Notes: a model not told the origin generated them from the letters alone. A stretch of 64,000 nt of DNA from Ilex aquifolium (GCA_951799425.1 OX637393.1:41186878-41250877); one strand, 5' to 3'; positions 23,993 to 35,612 are shown, numbered from the stretch's first letter. Program-made: numbers and translations.

Positions 23993-24435
23993 TGTTTTTC
24001 CCAAAAAACTGCACCAAGGTGAAGCGATAATTTGGCGGTCGCCGGTGAGTTCCTGCACAGAAGTCGAGACTGGAGGGGCTCCGGTAGTAAACCCTCTGAT
24101 GACAAAGTCAGTAAAAGTACTATAGATTAGGTGGAGTTTAGCTAGCAGGAGTTACTCACCTGGATAACTATCTCATTCCCTTTATAAGCTAAGCTCCTAT
24201 TACTGTTGGAGCTCTATAGCTACTTTTCAAATTGGGTAACAAGAAATGTGGAACCTCATTCCCCAAGTATTTTCAACTAGTTTGAGCTAAAATGGTGGGA
24301 TATGGGCAAGCGAGTCGGTTTGGGTTCTGGAGCTGCTTCCCCACACCGGATTCAACTCACGTGTTTGTCTCTTTACCCTTCCAAGCACGTGATTGTGCTT
24401 GACACGTGTTTTACCCTATGACATATTTAGCTCCA
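23993..24435 (-). repeat. 5' LTR of the Tat-type Gypsy element (443 bp)
   Basis: It runs from TGTTTTTCCC to TTTAGCTCCA. 'CCCTTTATAAGC' near 24180 could be a TATA region in either reading direction. It pairs with 10575-10986. Confidence 0.85.
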
Positions 24436-24556
24436 TTATAACTAAATATGTATTAGTTATAACTCATCAAATTCACGTTATTACTTAATAGGCTCAAATT
24501 ACGAAAGAGAAAAAGTTGTAGTATCGGTCTTAATTGTTACTCCAATGGCATTATCT

Positions 24557-25476
24557 GGGGAAAATTTTAGTCACACCTCTTCTAATTTACCATATCTTTA
24601 AGGACACCACCTCTATTATCCAAAACATCATTGACACCCCTTCTAATTTATATTTAAACATCACTGACACCCCCGTTAAACCACTATTTCTAACAAAAAC
24701 AAATCATCCAAAATACCAAATTACCTCAATATAAACACCATACAATCTTTTTACATAAAATTCGATTAAAATTCGAACAGATTAAAATTTATTTTTCTAC
24801 ATATTAAAATTTGAGCTAATTAAAATTTGATTCGAGCTGATTAAATTTTAGTTTATTTACGTACTAAAATTCGAGCCTATTAAAATTCTTTTTTTACGTA
24901 TTAAAATTCGAGTCAATTTAAGCTCCACCTAAGTTTTTAGCGCTGATTTGTTTCCAGTCGATTAAAATTTATATTTTTTCTTAATAAAATTCGTGTCAAT
25001 TAAAATTCGATTCAAATTGATTAAAATTTAATTTTTTACATATTAAAATTTGAATCGATTAAAATTTATATTTTTTTATGTATCAAAATTCGGACCTTTT
25101 AAAATTTAATGCAAGTTGATTAAAATTTAATTTGAACCGATTAAAAATGAATTTTAATACGTAAAAAAATTTAATTTTTAATCAACTTGAATTTTAATAT
25201 GTAAAAAATAAATTTTAATTAACTCGAATCGAGTTTTAATCGTCCCGAATTTTAATACATAAAAAATTTAAAAATACAGGGGGTTTCATTAAAGATATGT
25301 CTATTTAGAAGGGGTATGGATGAAATTTTTCCTAAAATATATTATGAACAATTTAGTAAAATTACATTTTAATAAACACTTTTAATATGATAAGGGGTGT
25401 CAGTAAAGATTCAAAAAATAGAATGGATGTTCTTAAAAATATGATAAAGTAGAAGAGAAGTGATCGAAATTTTCCT
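24557..25476. mobile_element. Terminal-inverted-repeat element (920 bp) with AT-rich internal repeats
   Basis: The ends are about 50-bp imperfect inverted repeats: GGGGAAAATTTTAGTCAC on the left, complement AGGAAAATTTCGATCAC on the right. ATTATCT is repeated on both sides (24550-24556, 25477-25483), and the site is empty in copy A. The middle (about 24765-25260) is built of short units such as 'attaaaattcga', present in one orientation on the left and complemented on the right. No coding region. The superfamily is not clear; the 7-bp duplication may be part of a longer, mutated one. Confidence 0.7.
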
Positions 25477-26345
25477 ATTATCTAATAATTTTGATGCCAT
25501 ATCGAAAAGCTAGTTGGGTCTGTTGTTCCATCTTGTGGGAGTAAGGGTAAAACACCCCAAAAGATAGGTTGGAGTAACCAACAAAGAGCCCACCCTTGAG
25601 AAAACTCTAGAATATGCATGTGAAGTTGCAACAAAAGAACTTCAAAAAAGACAATAAAGCTGATATACAAACAACATCCAAATTGAAGATGATATGTGGA
25701 TTCTGTTCCAAAATAAATCCAACCCAATCCAAGGCTTTCTCAGTTGCCCATACTCTGTGTTCTTAGACTTTTTTTTTTGGCCACTGTCCAATACCTTCTT
25801 GACACGTGATGCCTCTCTCTCTCTGTATTCTACATTTAGATTTCATATTTCATAAATTTCACAGTCACTATATACACACAGTCGATACAAACTGAATTAT
25901 TATATTTTACAATTTTTTTATTATATAATTGATCTGATTAATTGACCTAACGGTTAAACAATTTATCCGGTCCCTCCACCGATTCGATAACTTGTCCGAT
26001 TCTGATAACTATGCAAATTATTGAGCTTTTTTATTGTTGCCCTCTTGATGTTTATCTATTTTTTTTTTCTTTCTTTGGGCTGATACATCCGCCGATAAAC
26101 TTTGGTTGAGTCAAGTTGACTAAATTATTAAAATACCAATAATTGACCTTTATATTAATTGTTCAAGAGCAGATTAAAATTGAAATGGCAATAATTGACC
26201 TTTCTTTTTCAAGGGCAGAACTAAATTTTTTGTCAAAAGTCCATTGTTGCTGAGGCTCTTTTCACACATGCATTAATTGTTGTCTACATGTACATGGATT
26301 ATGATTCATGCCATTACTAAAATAAAACCAAATTTAGCAAAAACA

Positions 26346-26347
<2 letters not shown>

Positions 26348-26379
<32 letters not shown>

Positions 26380-26384
26380 GGGGG
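26348..26384. repeat. Homopolymer G tract
   Basis: 31 consecutive G residues, one A, then five more G. The exact length is likely uncertain from sequencing. Confidence 0.9.
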
Positions 26385-26725
26385 TCTCGTGATGTGATAT
26401 TAGATCATGTTTCACGAAAAAATTCACGAAAAATAAATCTCTCGTGGAATGTCCTTAAGGGAGTTCTCAAATTTTGAACTCAACTCTAACTCTATTAGAC
26501 TCCTACCCTTTGGGGTTATGAATTGCATCTTTAAGGAGAGAGTTTTATTTATTAAGACAAAGTAGTTATTTGATCCCACACGGTTTAAGGACTAAAGAAC
26601 AACTACCCCAAATATTATTTATATATTATACTGGGTAATGTTATGTGCATCAAAACTTGCACAAAATCGCTTGTTGTTGTTGAATTAGTAGGTCTCATCA
26701 CTAATCCAACGATTGTAGTTAAATT

Positions 26726-26797
26726 GGTGCAACTTTTGGTGCACCGATTGTAGTTAAATTGGTGCAACTTTTGGTGCACCGATTTTGTTCACATTGA
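26726..26797. repeat. 36-bp unit repeated twice
   Basis: The unit holding 'gtagttaaattggtgcaac' and 'ttttggtgcaccgatt' occurs twice in a row without change. Confidence 0.7.
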
Positions 26798-27317
26798 ATT
26801 ATTCTTTTGTACAACATGCCAATTCTGAATTGGCCAGAGAATGAAGAAATAGTAATTTCCACCAAATTTAGTCATTGGATGACACCATCTCAATTTCAGT
26901 GGGCTTGAACCTGTGTTGCCTTCACTCACAAAAGCCGAAGGTACTCACCCTAAAAAAAATAATGGGGAAGCAAAAGTACAGAAATATCCCAGAAATATCC
27001 ACTTCCCTCTTATCATAAGAAATTAAATAATATCCATTAATTCATAACCAAAAAACAAAAATCCCAAGGGAGACTACAGTTCATCTGCAATATTACCTGT
27101 ATATTTACCCGAGAGAGTCTACTTAGATGTAATCATCTGATCTAATTAACCACCATCATTAGATTTGCTACTAATCTTAACATTTGATCATTTTTACTAT
27201 CGATTCTACATAAATTAAGTCAATAAATTAGAAGTCTAAATAGTGTTATTAGTATGACCTAGGAGTATTGAAACTAAACTAAAGAATCAAGGGATATTTC
27301 AAGTAGTAGCAGAAACA

Positions 27318-27470
27318 AGCTGTAAATTCAAATGTTTTAAGTTCGAATCTTGACAATTCTTCGAAATCATGAGAAAATTATTCCTCATGAATATTCTAAT
27401 CCCGAATTAAGGAGAGAATTAGTTGAGATACACATAAATAGACGAAGACAACCAGACCGTTAAACCACAA
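27318..27470 (+). repeat. SINE-like repeat, family 2, copy 2
   Basis: B-box-like 'taagttcgaatcttgaca', then 'cctcatgaatattctaat' and a closing 'accgttaaacc' with an A-run. Same block order as the copies at 5558, 29005 and 35441. Confidence 0.45.
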
Positions 27471-27592
27471 AAAAGAAACTAAACTAAAGAGAAATCATGA
27501 TTAAAAAAAAACTAAAGATAAATCTGAAATTTGTACAAATTAGAGGGTAAACTAGAGAATATAGACATAACGAACATGTTGAAAGTCAATGC

Positions 27593-27872
27593 TCAATATG
27601 AATAGGCCACCCGGTGAAGGACTCGATCCCTTAGAATTCCCTTGTACAGAGCCGCCCGATTCGCTGGCATTCCCCTTTGGACTTCCGCACCTTTCTTCAA
27701 CGCCGATGAGTTTTCCGGCGAAGTTTGACTATGGTGGATATTACTGTGCAGCTTCCTATACGCCTCACCGTTCCCTGTTGGGTCCACCACATCCTCTGCA
27801 AAGTGCACCCTCTTCTTCTTTTTCTCTCTCTTCTTCCCATCTGCACATGCACCCACAACACACCCATAAGAA

Positions 27873-27908
<36 letters not shown>

Positions 27909-28315
27909 TATATACACACACACATATATGTCTATATTTGTAGATGGACATATTGGTATACACAGTTTGACAAATTTTATCCCAAATTATTCGAGTCAAC
28001 CACATAATTTTATTTTTAATTGTTTGTAGATAGTTCAAGTTCGTGAACTCGGTCATCGATTTGAATGATCATGGGTTCTAGAAAATGTCGAATCAAACAC
28101 AACTCGACCAAGAGAGTGAGAGAGAGAGTTGTGTACATACCAGAAGAGATGCAAGATCGAGGAACTGATGATGGGGACTGAGGAATTAAGTTGATTGAGA
28201 ATTGGGTTGTTGGGGAAGAAGACTTTTGAAGGCGAAAAGCCAAAAGAATCACGGTGCCGGAGACGGCAACGGCGGTGGCCAAGACTGCACCTTGGGAGGT
28301 CAATACCGGAGACAT
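27593..28315 (-). CDS. Small membrane-anchored conserved plant protein, copy B (2 exons)
   Basis: Exons 28141-28315 and 27593-27840 join in the same phase as copy A to give 140 aa. The intron (300 bp, GT...TGTGCAG) carries a CATA/TA/CA microsatellite at about 27876-27930. The first 39 residues and the last 21 are nearly identical to copy A, including the hydrophobic residues 10-29 and the RVHFAEDVVDP motif. Differences cluster in the Ser/Pro linker and after residue 100, where copy B has three extra residues net (KKGAEVQRG). Both copies keep open frames and splice sites, so both may work. Function unknown to me. Confidence 0.85.
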
Positions 28316-28367
28316 GGCAATTGGATGATATTTTTTTTTTTTTGTTCAAGTGTTTTGGTCTAACATG

Positions 28368-28382
28368 GATAGAATAAATAGG
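28368..28382 (-). promoter_or_regulatory. Possible TATA-like box of copy B gene
   Basis: On the minus strand CCTATTTATTCTATCC lies about 55-70 nt upstream of the ATG. The equivalent region of copy A has a different TATA-like sequence further away, so the two promoters have diverged. Confidence 0.3.
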
Positions 28383-29004
28383 ATGATGTTGCAGAGGAAA
28401 TGCAAACAATTAAATAATGTACAAGTTGGATTTTAATATTGTAGTTGTATGGAGAAGAAATTGAAGCCTATTGGTTAAAAGAAGTCCTTGAATGAATGTT
28501 GTGGTAAGCATACACATTACATATATAAAAATACCAAGGCCCAAGGCACTCTAATTTCAAAAGTTAAGTATTGATAGCGTAATATTTATATTTAAAATAA
28601 TAATTTATTTTTTAAATTTGTATAATTTAAAATTAAAATGAACAAAAAGAAAATAAGAGAAATGTAAGAAAGAGAAATAGGTGTGGACTAATGGGGTTAT
28701 CTGATATTGGAAAGTTTGTCTATTGAGTTGATGTTTTTGATCGGAAAAAAAAAATTTAGAATAAATTTTGTACCATTTGATTAAAATAAGATAAAAATTG
28801 AAACAATCTTAATTTTTTTTATAAGTTGATAATTTAACTTTCTAATTATAATATTAGATAGAAAGATAAGTTTATTGTACTCATATTTTTTTTAGTATCA
28901 TATCGAAATTAATGGAGAATTGGTATGGTACTGAATAAATGATTTTTTATTGAGGGACCCATAAATATATATACACACATAAATATAGGTTGTTGCTAAC
29001 TTAA

Positions 29005-29435
29005 AGGGTAGTTCAAGTAATAATAAGGACGAATTATAAATTCAGATATTTGGAGTTCGAATATTGACAACACTTTGGGTCAGACCATGAGAGATTTATT
29101 CATCATGAATATCCTAATCTCAAGTGTGAATAGTCTGTCTTTGATCGGACCGAAGAAGAGATCAATCGAGGTGTATGTAAATTGGTCCGAACACTTTTTT
29201 TTTTTTTTTTTGGTTCAACACCTGGGTATCCACCGCCGATGCAGTGACTAATCCCATCGCTGGTTTGTAGGCACCTCGAAGGGTGGGACAGCTGGCCCAG
29301 GGTTTTAAGGTTGTTCCATGCCCAAGACAGGGATCGAACCCCTGACACTTGGTTAAGGGAGGAGGAGCCCCTACCGCTCCACCACACCCCCTGGGTTGTC
29401 CGAACACCTCTTACCGTCTATAAAATATATATGCT
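29005..29435 (+). repeat. SINE-like repeat, family 2, copy 3, interrupted
   Basis: The blocks 'ggagttcgaatattgacaa', 'gaccatgagagatttattc', 'catgaatatcctaat' and 'gtctgtctttgatcggacc' match the family. The element then continues after the inserted SINE at 29408 with 'ctcttaccgtctat'. Confidence 0.5.
29195..29397 (-). mobile_element. tRNA-derived SINE nested in another SINE
   Basis: Read on the minus strand: A box TGGTGGAGCGG and B box GGTTCGATCCC in tRNA-like spacing, a body, then a poly-A tail (T run 29195-29211 on the plus strand). It is flanked by exact 10-bp GTCCGAACAC repeats (29185-29194 and 29398-29407). Both internal promoter boxes match the RNA polymerase III consensus. Confidence 0.85.
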
Positions 29436-30023
29436 ATTGCTGTAATCCGTTTTTTTTGGAAGTGTTCATCTTCATTGCTGATGTCAAGTGCTTCTTGGAG
29501 AAGAATATATTATTTTTAATTATATTGTTTGTGTATTAATATGAGACGTGATCACAACGCTTTTTGACACGCGCCTTTTGTTGTGAGAGAGATGGGTAGA
29601 GCTGAATTTGTTTAGCCAGATAATAATTAAAATTTTAATTAATTATTATAATTTTTTTGAACAGAAATGGTATCAATTTTACAATTTTTGGATTTGATTA
29701 TTGATGCTAATCAAAGGGAAAGGGAAAGAGAAAGACCAAAAACTAAATTTAAATAAAAAAATAATATCTAGTGATTTAATAGAAAATATGACACTTCTTC
29801 AAGTGAAATTGTGAAATAAGATTTAAATATGCGATTTAAAAAATATTGGAACAAAACTTCATTAAATGGGGTTAAGATTTAATTATATGAATCTACAATC
29901 ATTATTAGATACAATACAATTGAATAGTTAGTGGTTGGCCCAATAACCACATGTAGTTGTTTGAGAGTTCGACCATCACCGGTTACCATCCCCTTCTCCT
30001 AAAAAAATATAAATATATATATA

Positions 30024-30608
30024 TATATACTACTTATAAATGTTAGCATCTACGAAAAACTTTTAATTTTTTATTTTATCTCTAATAATTATAATAAAGT
30101 CAATTATACCCATATATATATTTTTATCTTTTTTTATTTTTTATTCTTATTTGACTTTCAACTTATTTTGAACTCTTTTATAAGGATTTCTAAATTTTTT
30201 TAAACTCATTTATTAATAATATAGTTACATACAATTTTTTATATCTATATGAATAAATAAACTCCTAATATATGCTAAATTATTATACAAATTACAAGAT
30301 TGAATATCACTGTCAAATATATGTTATATTTTATTTTTTGATATGTAATAATATAATAATATTATAAACAATCTAATAACTCTATTAAACAAATTAAAAA
30401 TTGATAATTCTACAATATAATTAGATGTGCAAATGTCTTAAGTGGTCGAAGAGATACCTAAATAAATAACAGATTTGATACTCAAAAACTTATATAATAA
30501 ATTAATAATTAAACTTAATAATAAATAAAATTAGCAATAATTCACATTCCCTACAAAAAAAAATTTATTTAAATTTATTTACGTGCAACGCACGTCGTTC
30601 ATTGTTAA
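30024..30608 (+). mobile_element. Helitron-like element, copy 2
   Basis: 5' part 'ctacttataaatgttagc' followed by 'atctacgaaaaac', and 3' part 'aaatttatttacgtgcaac' with hairpin ACGTGCAACGCACGT, match the complement of 3763-4172. The terminal tetranucleotide is TTAA instead of CTAG and the 5' end merges with a TA repeat, so exact ends are uncertain. Longer than copy 1 by extra AT-rich sequence. Confidence 0.5.
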
Positions 30609-30609
30609 T

Positions 30610-31913
30610 ACATATAAAATAGAATTAAGTGGTTTTTGATAAACTAAGATTGAATTTTAAATGTAACTCGCTAAAATTTAGATCTAATTGAGCTATTTGG
30701 AAAGGATTGGATTGTGTATTGGGATCTTCGAATTTTACTGGATTCAGATATGAAAATATGAAACACATTCGTTTAATATGCAAATCGAATTGGGATTAGA
30801 GTTATTAAAATATAATTAAAATTGGATAGATCAAAGTTCAGACATAAACATACAACATACTCACAAACTAATTGTGGCAGAAATGAAGATATTAAAATGA
30901 CTACGTTATAAAAGCCAAAAAAAATAGGATTAATAATGAACACATGTGTGACATAATATAAATAGCACTACGAGAAGCTAAATCAAAAGAAATTTGATAT
31001 GGTGGTTGGAAAATATTTGCAACAAATTTATTACCCAAACTGATAGAAGAGTGATATGATATTTACTAGCAGTAATGCTAAGGGTTACTGAATGAGATAG
31101 GATTCATACAACGGACTCCAAACCTATTGGGGTAAAATTTATCGAGTTAAGTTGACACACATAGATACGGATTAATTTTGTAACTAATTAGTGGATTTTT
31201 GGAGGTTAATAAGATAGCCCACATCATTTTCATACATAAAGATTAATTAGGGGCTTCTTTATTTTTATTTTTTAATATTTTTTTTGAAAGGGGTGCAACA
31301 CGAGAATTTCTCAGAAGATTTCTTTGTGCGTCCAAGGTTCATTGTGCTCACATATATCAAAAATTAAACCTCCAAAATAGAGTTAATTAAAAGTTAAAAC
31401 TTAAATTTTGTTGGCATAAGTATATATATATACACACACACACATAGTTGATGTCTCTTTGTTACAAAACACAAAAAGACGACTTGCAGTTGGTCTAGTG
31501 ATCACCGCACCACTATTGTCTGTGAATTTGATCTTTATTGTTCCATTCGCCACGCAAATTAAAAAAAAAAAAATTTGCAAGTAGAGAATATGGGTAAAAG
31601 GCATCAATAGTCCCTAAGGTTTGACACTTATTACACTTTCGTCCCTAAACTTCTAATTTCGTCAATTTCGTCCTCAATGTTTACACATTGACCCACTTTG
31701 GTCCTTACCTCTAACTTCCGTCCAAAAAACTAACGGAAAATGTTATGTGTCAAGCACATGAGGGTATTAAGGGACATTTTTGGTATTTTACAACTATTTA
31801 TACATCCAAACACAATTATTCTTGGACCCAAACACTCACCTTCTTCTTCATTTCTCTTCTCTCTCCTCACACACGCATAAATCCTTCTGAGTTCTCTCGT
31901 CCTCACACACAAA

Positions 31914-31959
<46 letters not shown>

Positions 31960-32390
31960 AAAACCCAACACATCCCTATCTCTCGTCTCTCGTTACTGCG
32001 TCTCCACCCCAAACCCAACATATCTCCCTCTCTGTTCTCTGTTCTCTCGTTATTGCGTCTCCACCCTCAAACTCAACACAAAAATCACAAATACACATCC
32101 ACAACACAAACCCACAAATATATATCCACTACACAAACCCACAATCACATACACCCACATGGATTCAGAACTGGATTTTTCAAGACCTCTGTAAACCCCC
32201 ACACTCTTATCTTTATATAGCAAGTAATTATTTTTGAAATGCTAATATAGGTGATGAGGTATGTATGAACCCTATAGATTGTAATAGTAAGAATAAATAC
32301 TAGGGAGGTAAATTGATTGTGAAACTTAATTTTTGGAGGTGTTTAAGGTTGATAAGGGTAACTAAGTAAAAATATTAATTTTTTTTAGGT
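30610..32390. other. AT-rich non-coding stretch with microsatellites
   Basis: It contains a CT repeat of about 22 units at 31914-31957. A tRNA-like 'gcagttggtctagtgatc' near 31488 before a short A-run (possible SINE remnant) is also seen. The ORF 31745-32194 is low-complexity Ser/Leu/Thr/Pro sequence produced by the CT repeat. No gene is supported. Confidence 0.5.
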
Positions 32391-34283
32391 CAAAATAATA
32401 TTATTATTGAACTTGGGAGATCCGAAAAACTTGGAATAGCCGTTTAGCACATATAGCGGTTCGGAGGAATAAAATAGTAATTTTAGTGTTTCGAGTGTAA
32501 ATTTACTTTATTTTGAGATAAATCATAAAACTAAATATTTTTAGGTTAAAATAACATTAAAAATGAATTCGGAACGTCGAAAAACCTTAAGATAGTCATA
32601 TGGATCCAATTTGGAATGTGTAGTGGTAAAACCGTAATTTTGGAGAAAACTCAAATCAGCCCATGAATAGTAAAAATCGGGACTGCTGGGTTTAAACCCA
32701 GATTTCAGCCCATTTTTCTTCCATTTTTTCTCACATCTCTCACCCAAAACTCCTTCACCCATCTTAGAACTAGGGAGAGAAAGAAAGAAGAAGAGGGAAG
32801 AAGGGTTCTAGGGCTTGGGCTTGGCTTGAGAAACTTGGAGATTAAGCTTGAAATTTTGATTTCTAGGTAGAGGTTTCTTCCACTCTTGTTCATTGATGCT
32901 AGGGCTTATATATATACATGTTTTGACTCTAATTCTTATATATATGTATTGGAATCCTTGTTTTTTGATGTTCTTGCAAATCTTCTCATGTTTTGATTGA
33001 AGTTATGGATTGATAGCCATGAAAATTCATGTTCTTGATGTCAAAACCTAGTTTTTGAGAAAGATGGATTTTTATTCCTGATATTCTTGATTCAAAAACC
33101 TTAGTGCTTTATTTGGAACAATAAAAGTATATCTTTTGATGATCTCTTACTTATTTTTCTTGAAATGTTATATTGGAAAAATACCTATGAAATTGGGGGT
33201 TTTTGATTTACTTGTGATTTGAGAAATTGGCTGGTGTTGTATCTCTTGTGGATGTTTGGATGACCATGGGTGACCGTTGACTGAGTATCGTAGAGTGGGT
33301 TAGACGCGTTTCTTACTCCGTGCGGGTTTGAATTTTTCCTACCACTCGTAGTGAGGTTGGTGTCTTGTGAGGACCAAACCACTATTCACTCACGTGGTAC
33401 CAAGGATGGGGGTTAGTATACTATTCCTGGGTTGGATTCGTCACTGCCAATGTATTGGTATACGCCCTTCCTAAAGTTGGATATTCTTGCGAGGATTGGG
33501 TGTGTGTGTGTGGGCTAGGATATTCTCGATGTATTTATTCATACGATGTCATACATCATACCTGAGATACAAGTTGTGATTTGATATACAGTTTTGGGAA
33601 ATGATACATTGTGGGCTATTGTTTATTGTGCAAATGGTTGGTTATGGTTTATTGTGGAAAGGAGTTTATTGTGGACATGGTTATTGTGGAAATGGTAACT
33701 CGTTGGAATTGTTATTTTTTTTTTTAAATTGGTTTTACTTTTCATTTAATCATTGCTATTGTGTAAACTTGAGATCCATTGAAATGTCCATGTTTTCCTT
33801 CAAAAGTTATATATGATATTTGTAAAATGAGACCGACTATTTTATATGCTTTCGAAACCTTGTTCGAGTTTGGGAGGATTTTCCTACAGAGCTTAGTGCT
33901 CACCCCCTACAAACAATATCTTTTTCAGATTATGGTCTAGAGGAGGAGCTCGGATTTGATGAGCCGGTACATTGGGAAGCTCCAATAGATGGGAACGTGA
34001 ATCCCGAGGTGGACGTTTAGAGTTATATTCTCTTATGTTCTAGACTAGGAAATTTATTTTGAGACAATCTAAAGTCTAATATTTCGTTATTTCGCTGCTA
34101 GATAATAGTTGACTTATTTTTTGGATGTAATTGCCATAGTTGGGCATATCATTTTGGATAATGTTGTATATATTGTGGATGATGCATGAAATTCACTTTT
34201 GTTATGAAGTCCATTTAGTTGCTCTGATGATGTAAATGGTTTTAGATAGTAATGTCGTCCAAGGGGGATTTTTGGGCGTTACA
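32390..34283 (+). mobile_element. Gypsy (Del/Tekay-like) LTR fragment or solo LTR
   Basis: It ends TTTTTGGGCGTTACA, a form common at LTR ends of Del/Tekay elements. Upstream are 'tagtggtaaaaccgtaattt', a CT-rich leader near 32720-32800 and 'gaagggttctagggcttggg'. The closing part has 'cttagtgctcaccccctac' and an open acidic stretch to a stop (34017), resembling 1-230 in complement. No gag or pol is present, and the 5' boundary and target duplication were not found. Confidence 0.45.
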
Positions 34284-34538
34284 AATCGAACTCATATGGA
34301 CTGTTTTAATGTAAAAGAAAAATTGCATGTAGTTATATGAGTATGGATAAATGGACCCGGTATGATCAATGTTTAATTATAAATGGACCCGGTGTGGTCA
34401 ATATTTATTTATAAATGGACCCGGTGTGGTCAATGCAGTATAATTGCATAGGTTGTGTTTTTGGTAGAGCTCCCCGTATAAAGGAGACTCTGTCCGAATT
34501 TTGTTAAATTAAGGACCCCCAGTTTTTGGAGCGTTACA
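34284..34538. repeat. LTR-end-like piece with three 32-bp repeats
   Basis: The unit 'ataaatggacccggtgtggt' plus 12 nt occurs three times at about 34347-34440. 'cccgtataaaggagactctg' follows and the piece ends GGAGCGTTACA (34538). It looks like another LTR tail. Confidence 0.45.
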
Positions 34539-34696
34539 ACCTCCATGGACAATCAAGCCCCAATTCTTTCGAAATCAAGTTTGAATTCAAAATCGAAATC
34601 GAAACCATAGGGTGCAGCTTGATTTGTGTGTGAGGCGTCAAGAATGTAAGAGGACAAAGAGAGAGAAGAGAAGAGAGAGAGAGAGAGATGAGGAGA

Positions 34697-34861
34697 TGGA
34701 TTCCAGCGGTGGCGATCGATTCCAACAATGGTGGGTGGTGGCGCTCGATTCCAGAGGTGGTGGGTGGTGGCGATTGATTCCAAAAGTGGTGGATGGTGCA
34801 GCTTGATTTCAACAGTGGTGGGTGGTGGTGCTCAATTCCAACGGTGGTGGATGGTGGAGCT
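34697..34861. repeat. 29-bp minisatellite, about five copies
   Basis: The unit 'attccaacagtggtgggtgg' plus nine nt is repeated with changes. It makes both strands appear open (ORFs 34534-35091 and 34612-34925), so those ORFs are not good evidence of genes. Confidence 0.75.
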
Positions 34862-35440
34862 GTATACATTGCTTGTTTCATCCGTGACATGCCAGTACAC
34901 GCCGAGAGGCTTAGGAGTATCCTAGGGTGAGATCTCATTGAAAATTGGAAAATGACTTTGCACCAATGATATTCAACTTTGACCCAAGCATGCTTGGTGT
35001 GTAATTTGGACGTTCGGACCGATCCCAAAAAACAATTAGTATATATATAGATACTTACAATGTGAGAATGGGGTATCCGGGTATAGGCCAAAATTCACTT
35101 TAAATTTGAATTGTACTTGGGTTAGATTATTGAGTTGTCAATTAAATTGAAACCTATCTCGAATAAACATAAATCAAGTTTAAGAGGTACATTCCAATAA
35201 ACGAAGTATGAGATTTAAGATCGGAGAAAAAAGAGAGGGGCAATCTTATGGTGCTTTTCGGTGTAAATCTTCTCTGTTTGGTTGAGAACATGGTACATGT
35301 AAAATTTATTTATTTTATTATTTAATTTAATTTTATTATATATGTGATTAATTGCTTCAAAAAATTTGGATTACATGACTTTTGGGTATCAAAAGCAAGA
35401 AGAGAGAGATAAGAAAAGGGGACAGAGAGAAAGGGATTGG

Positions 35441-35612
35441 GTTCTAATTATCAAGGGGTAATGGGAACGAAAATAAATTCAAATGTTTTAAATTTGAATT
35501 TTTACAATCCCATGCGATCAGGTCACGAGAGATTTATCGGTTGTGAATACTTTGGTTCCGGTGTGGATGGTCTGTTTTTGGCCGGACCAATGATGAGATT
35601 AGTCAAAAAAAA
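35441..35612 (+). repeat. SINE-like repeat, family 2, copy 4
   Basis: 'tcaggtcacgagagatttat', 'gtgaatactttggttcc', 'ggatggtctgtttttggccg' and 'gatgagattagtcaaa' followed by an A-run match the other copies. Confidence 0.45.

Larger units (their letters stand above)
10575..24435 (-). mobile_element. Ty3/Gypsy retrotransposon, Tat-type (dual RNase H), 13.9 kb with nested hAT
   Basis: LTRs are at 10575-10986 and 23993-24435, both TG...CA. A primer-binding-like TTGGTGCCGTCTGTGGGAAT lies next to the right LTR, so the element reads on the minus strand. Domains from right to left are gag, zinc knuckle-like CX2-type remnant, aspartic protease, reverse transcriptase, RNase H, a second RNase H (YVDGSS) and integrase. 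The second RNase H and the long 3' region with antisense ORFs are features of the Tat lineage (Retand/Ogre relatives). Flanking TTATAACT repeats are 8 bp, longer than the usual 5 bp. The two LTRs differ at many sites by eye and the left one lacks about 35 bp, so the insertion is old. All coding parts are broken. Confidence 0.9.
10193..28505. repeat. Segmental duplication, copy B (split by a retrotransposon)
   Basis: 10193-10574 and 24436-28505 together match copy A (3417-8990). The first piece ends and the second starts with the 8-mer TTATAACT, with the Gypsy element 10575-24435 between them. Copy A has TTACAACT at the unbroken place. A further terminal-inverted-repeat element (24557-25476) is also present only here. 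25484-27560 is mostly AT-rich, non-coding and gene-free apart from the repeats listed. Confidence 0.85.

Noticed and set aside
31745..32194. 149-aa ORF rich in Ser-Leu
   Set aside because: Dominated by translation of a CT microsatellite; no domain.
34534..35091. 185-aa minus-strand ORF
   Set aside because: Most of it reads a 29-bp minisatellite; no recognised domain and no splice partner.
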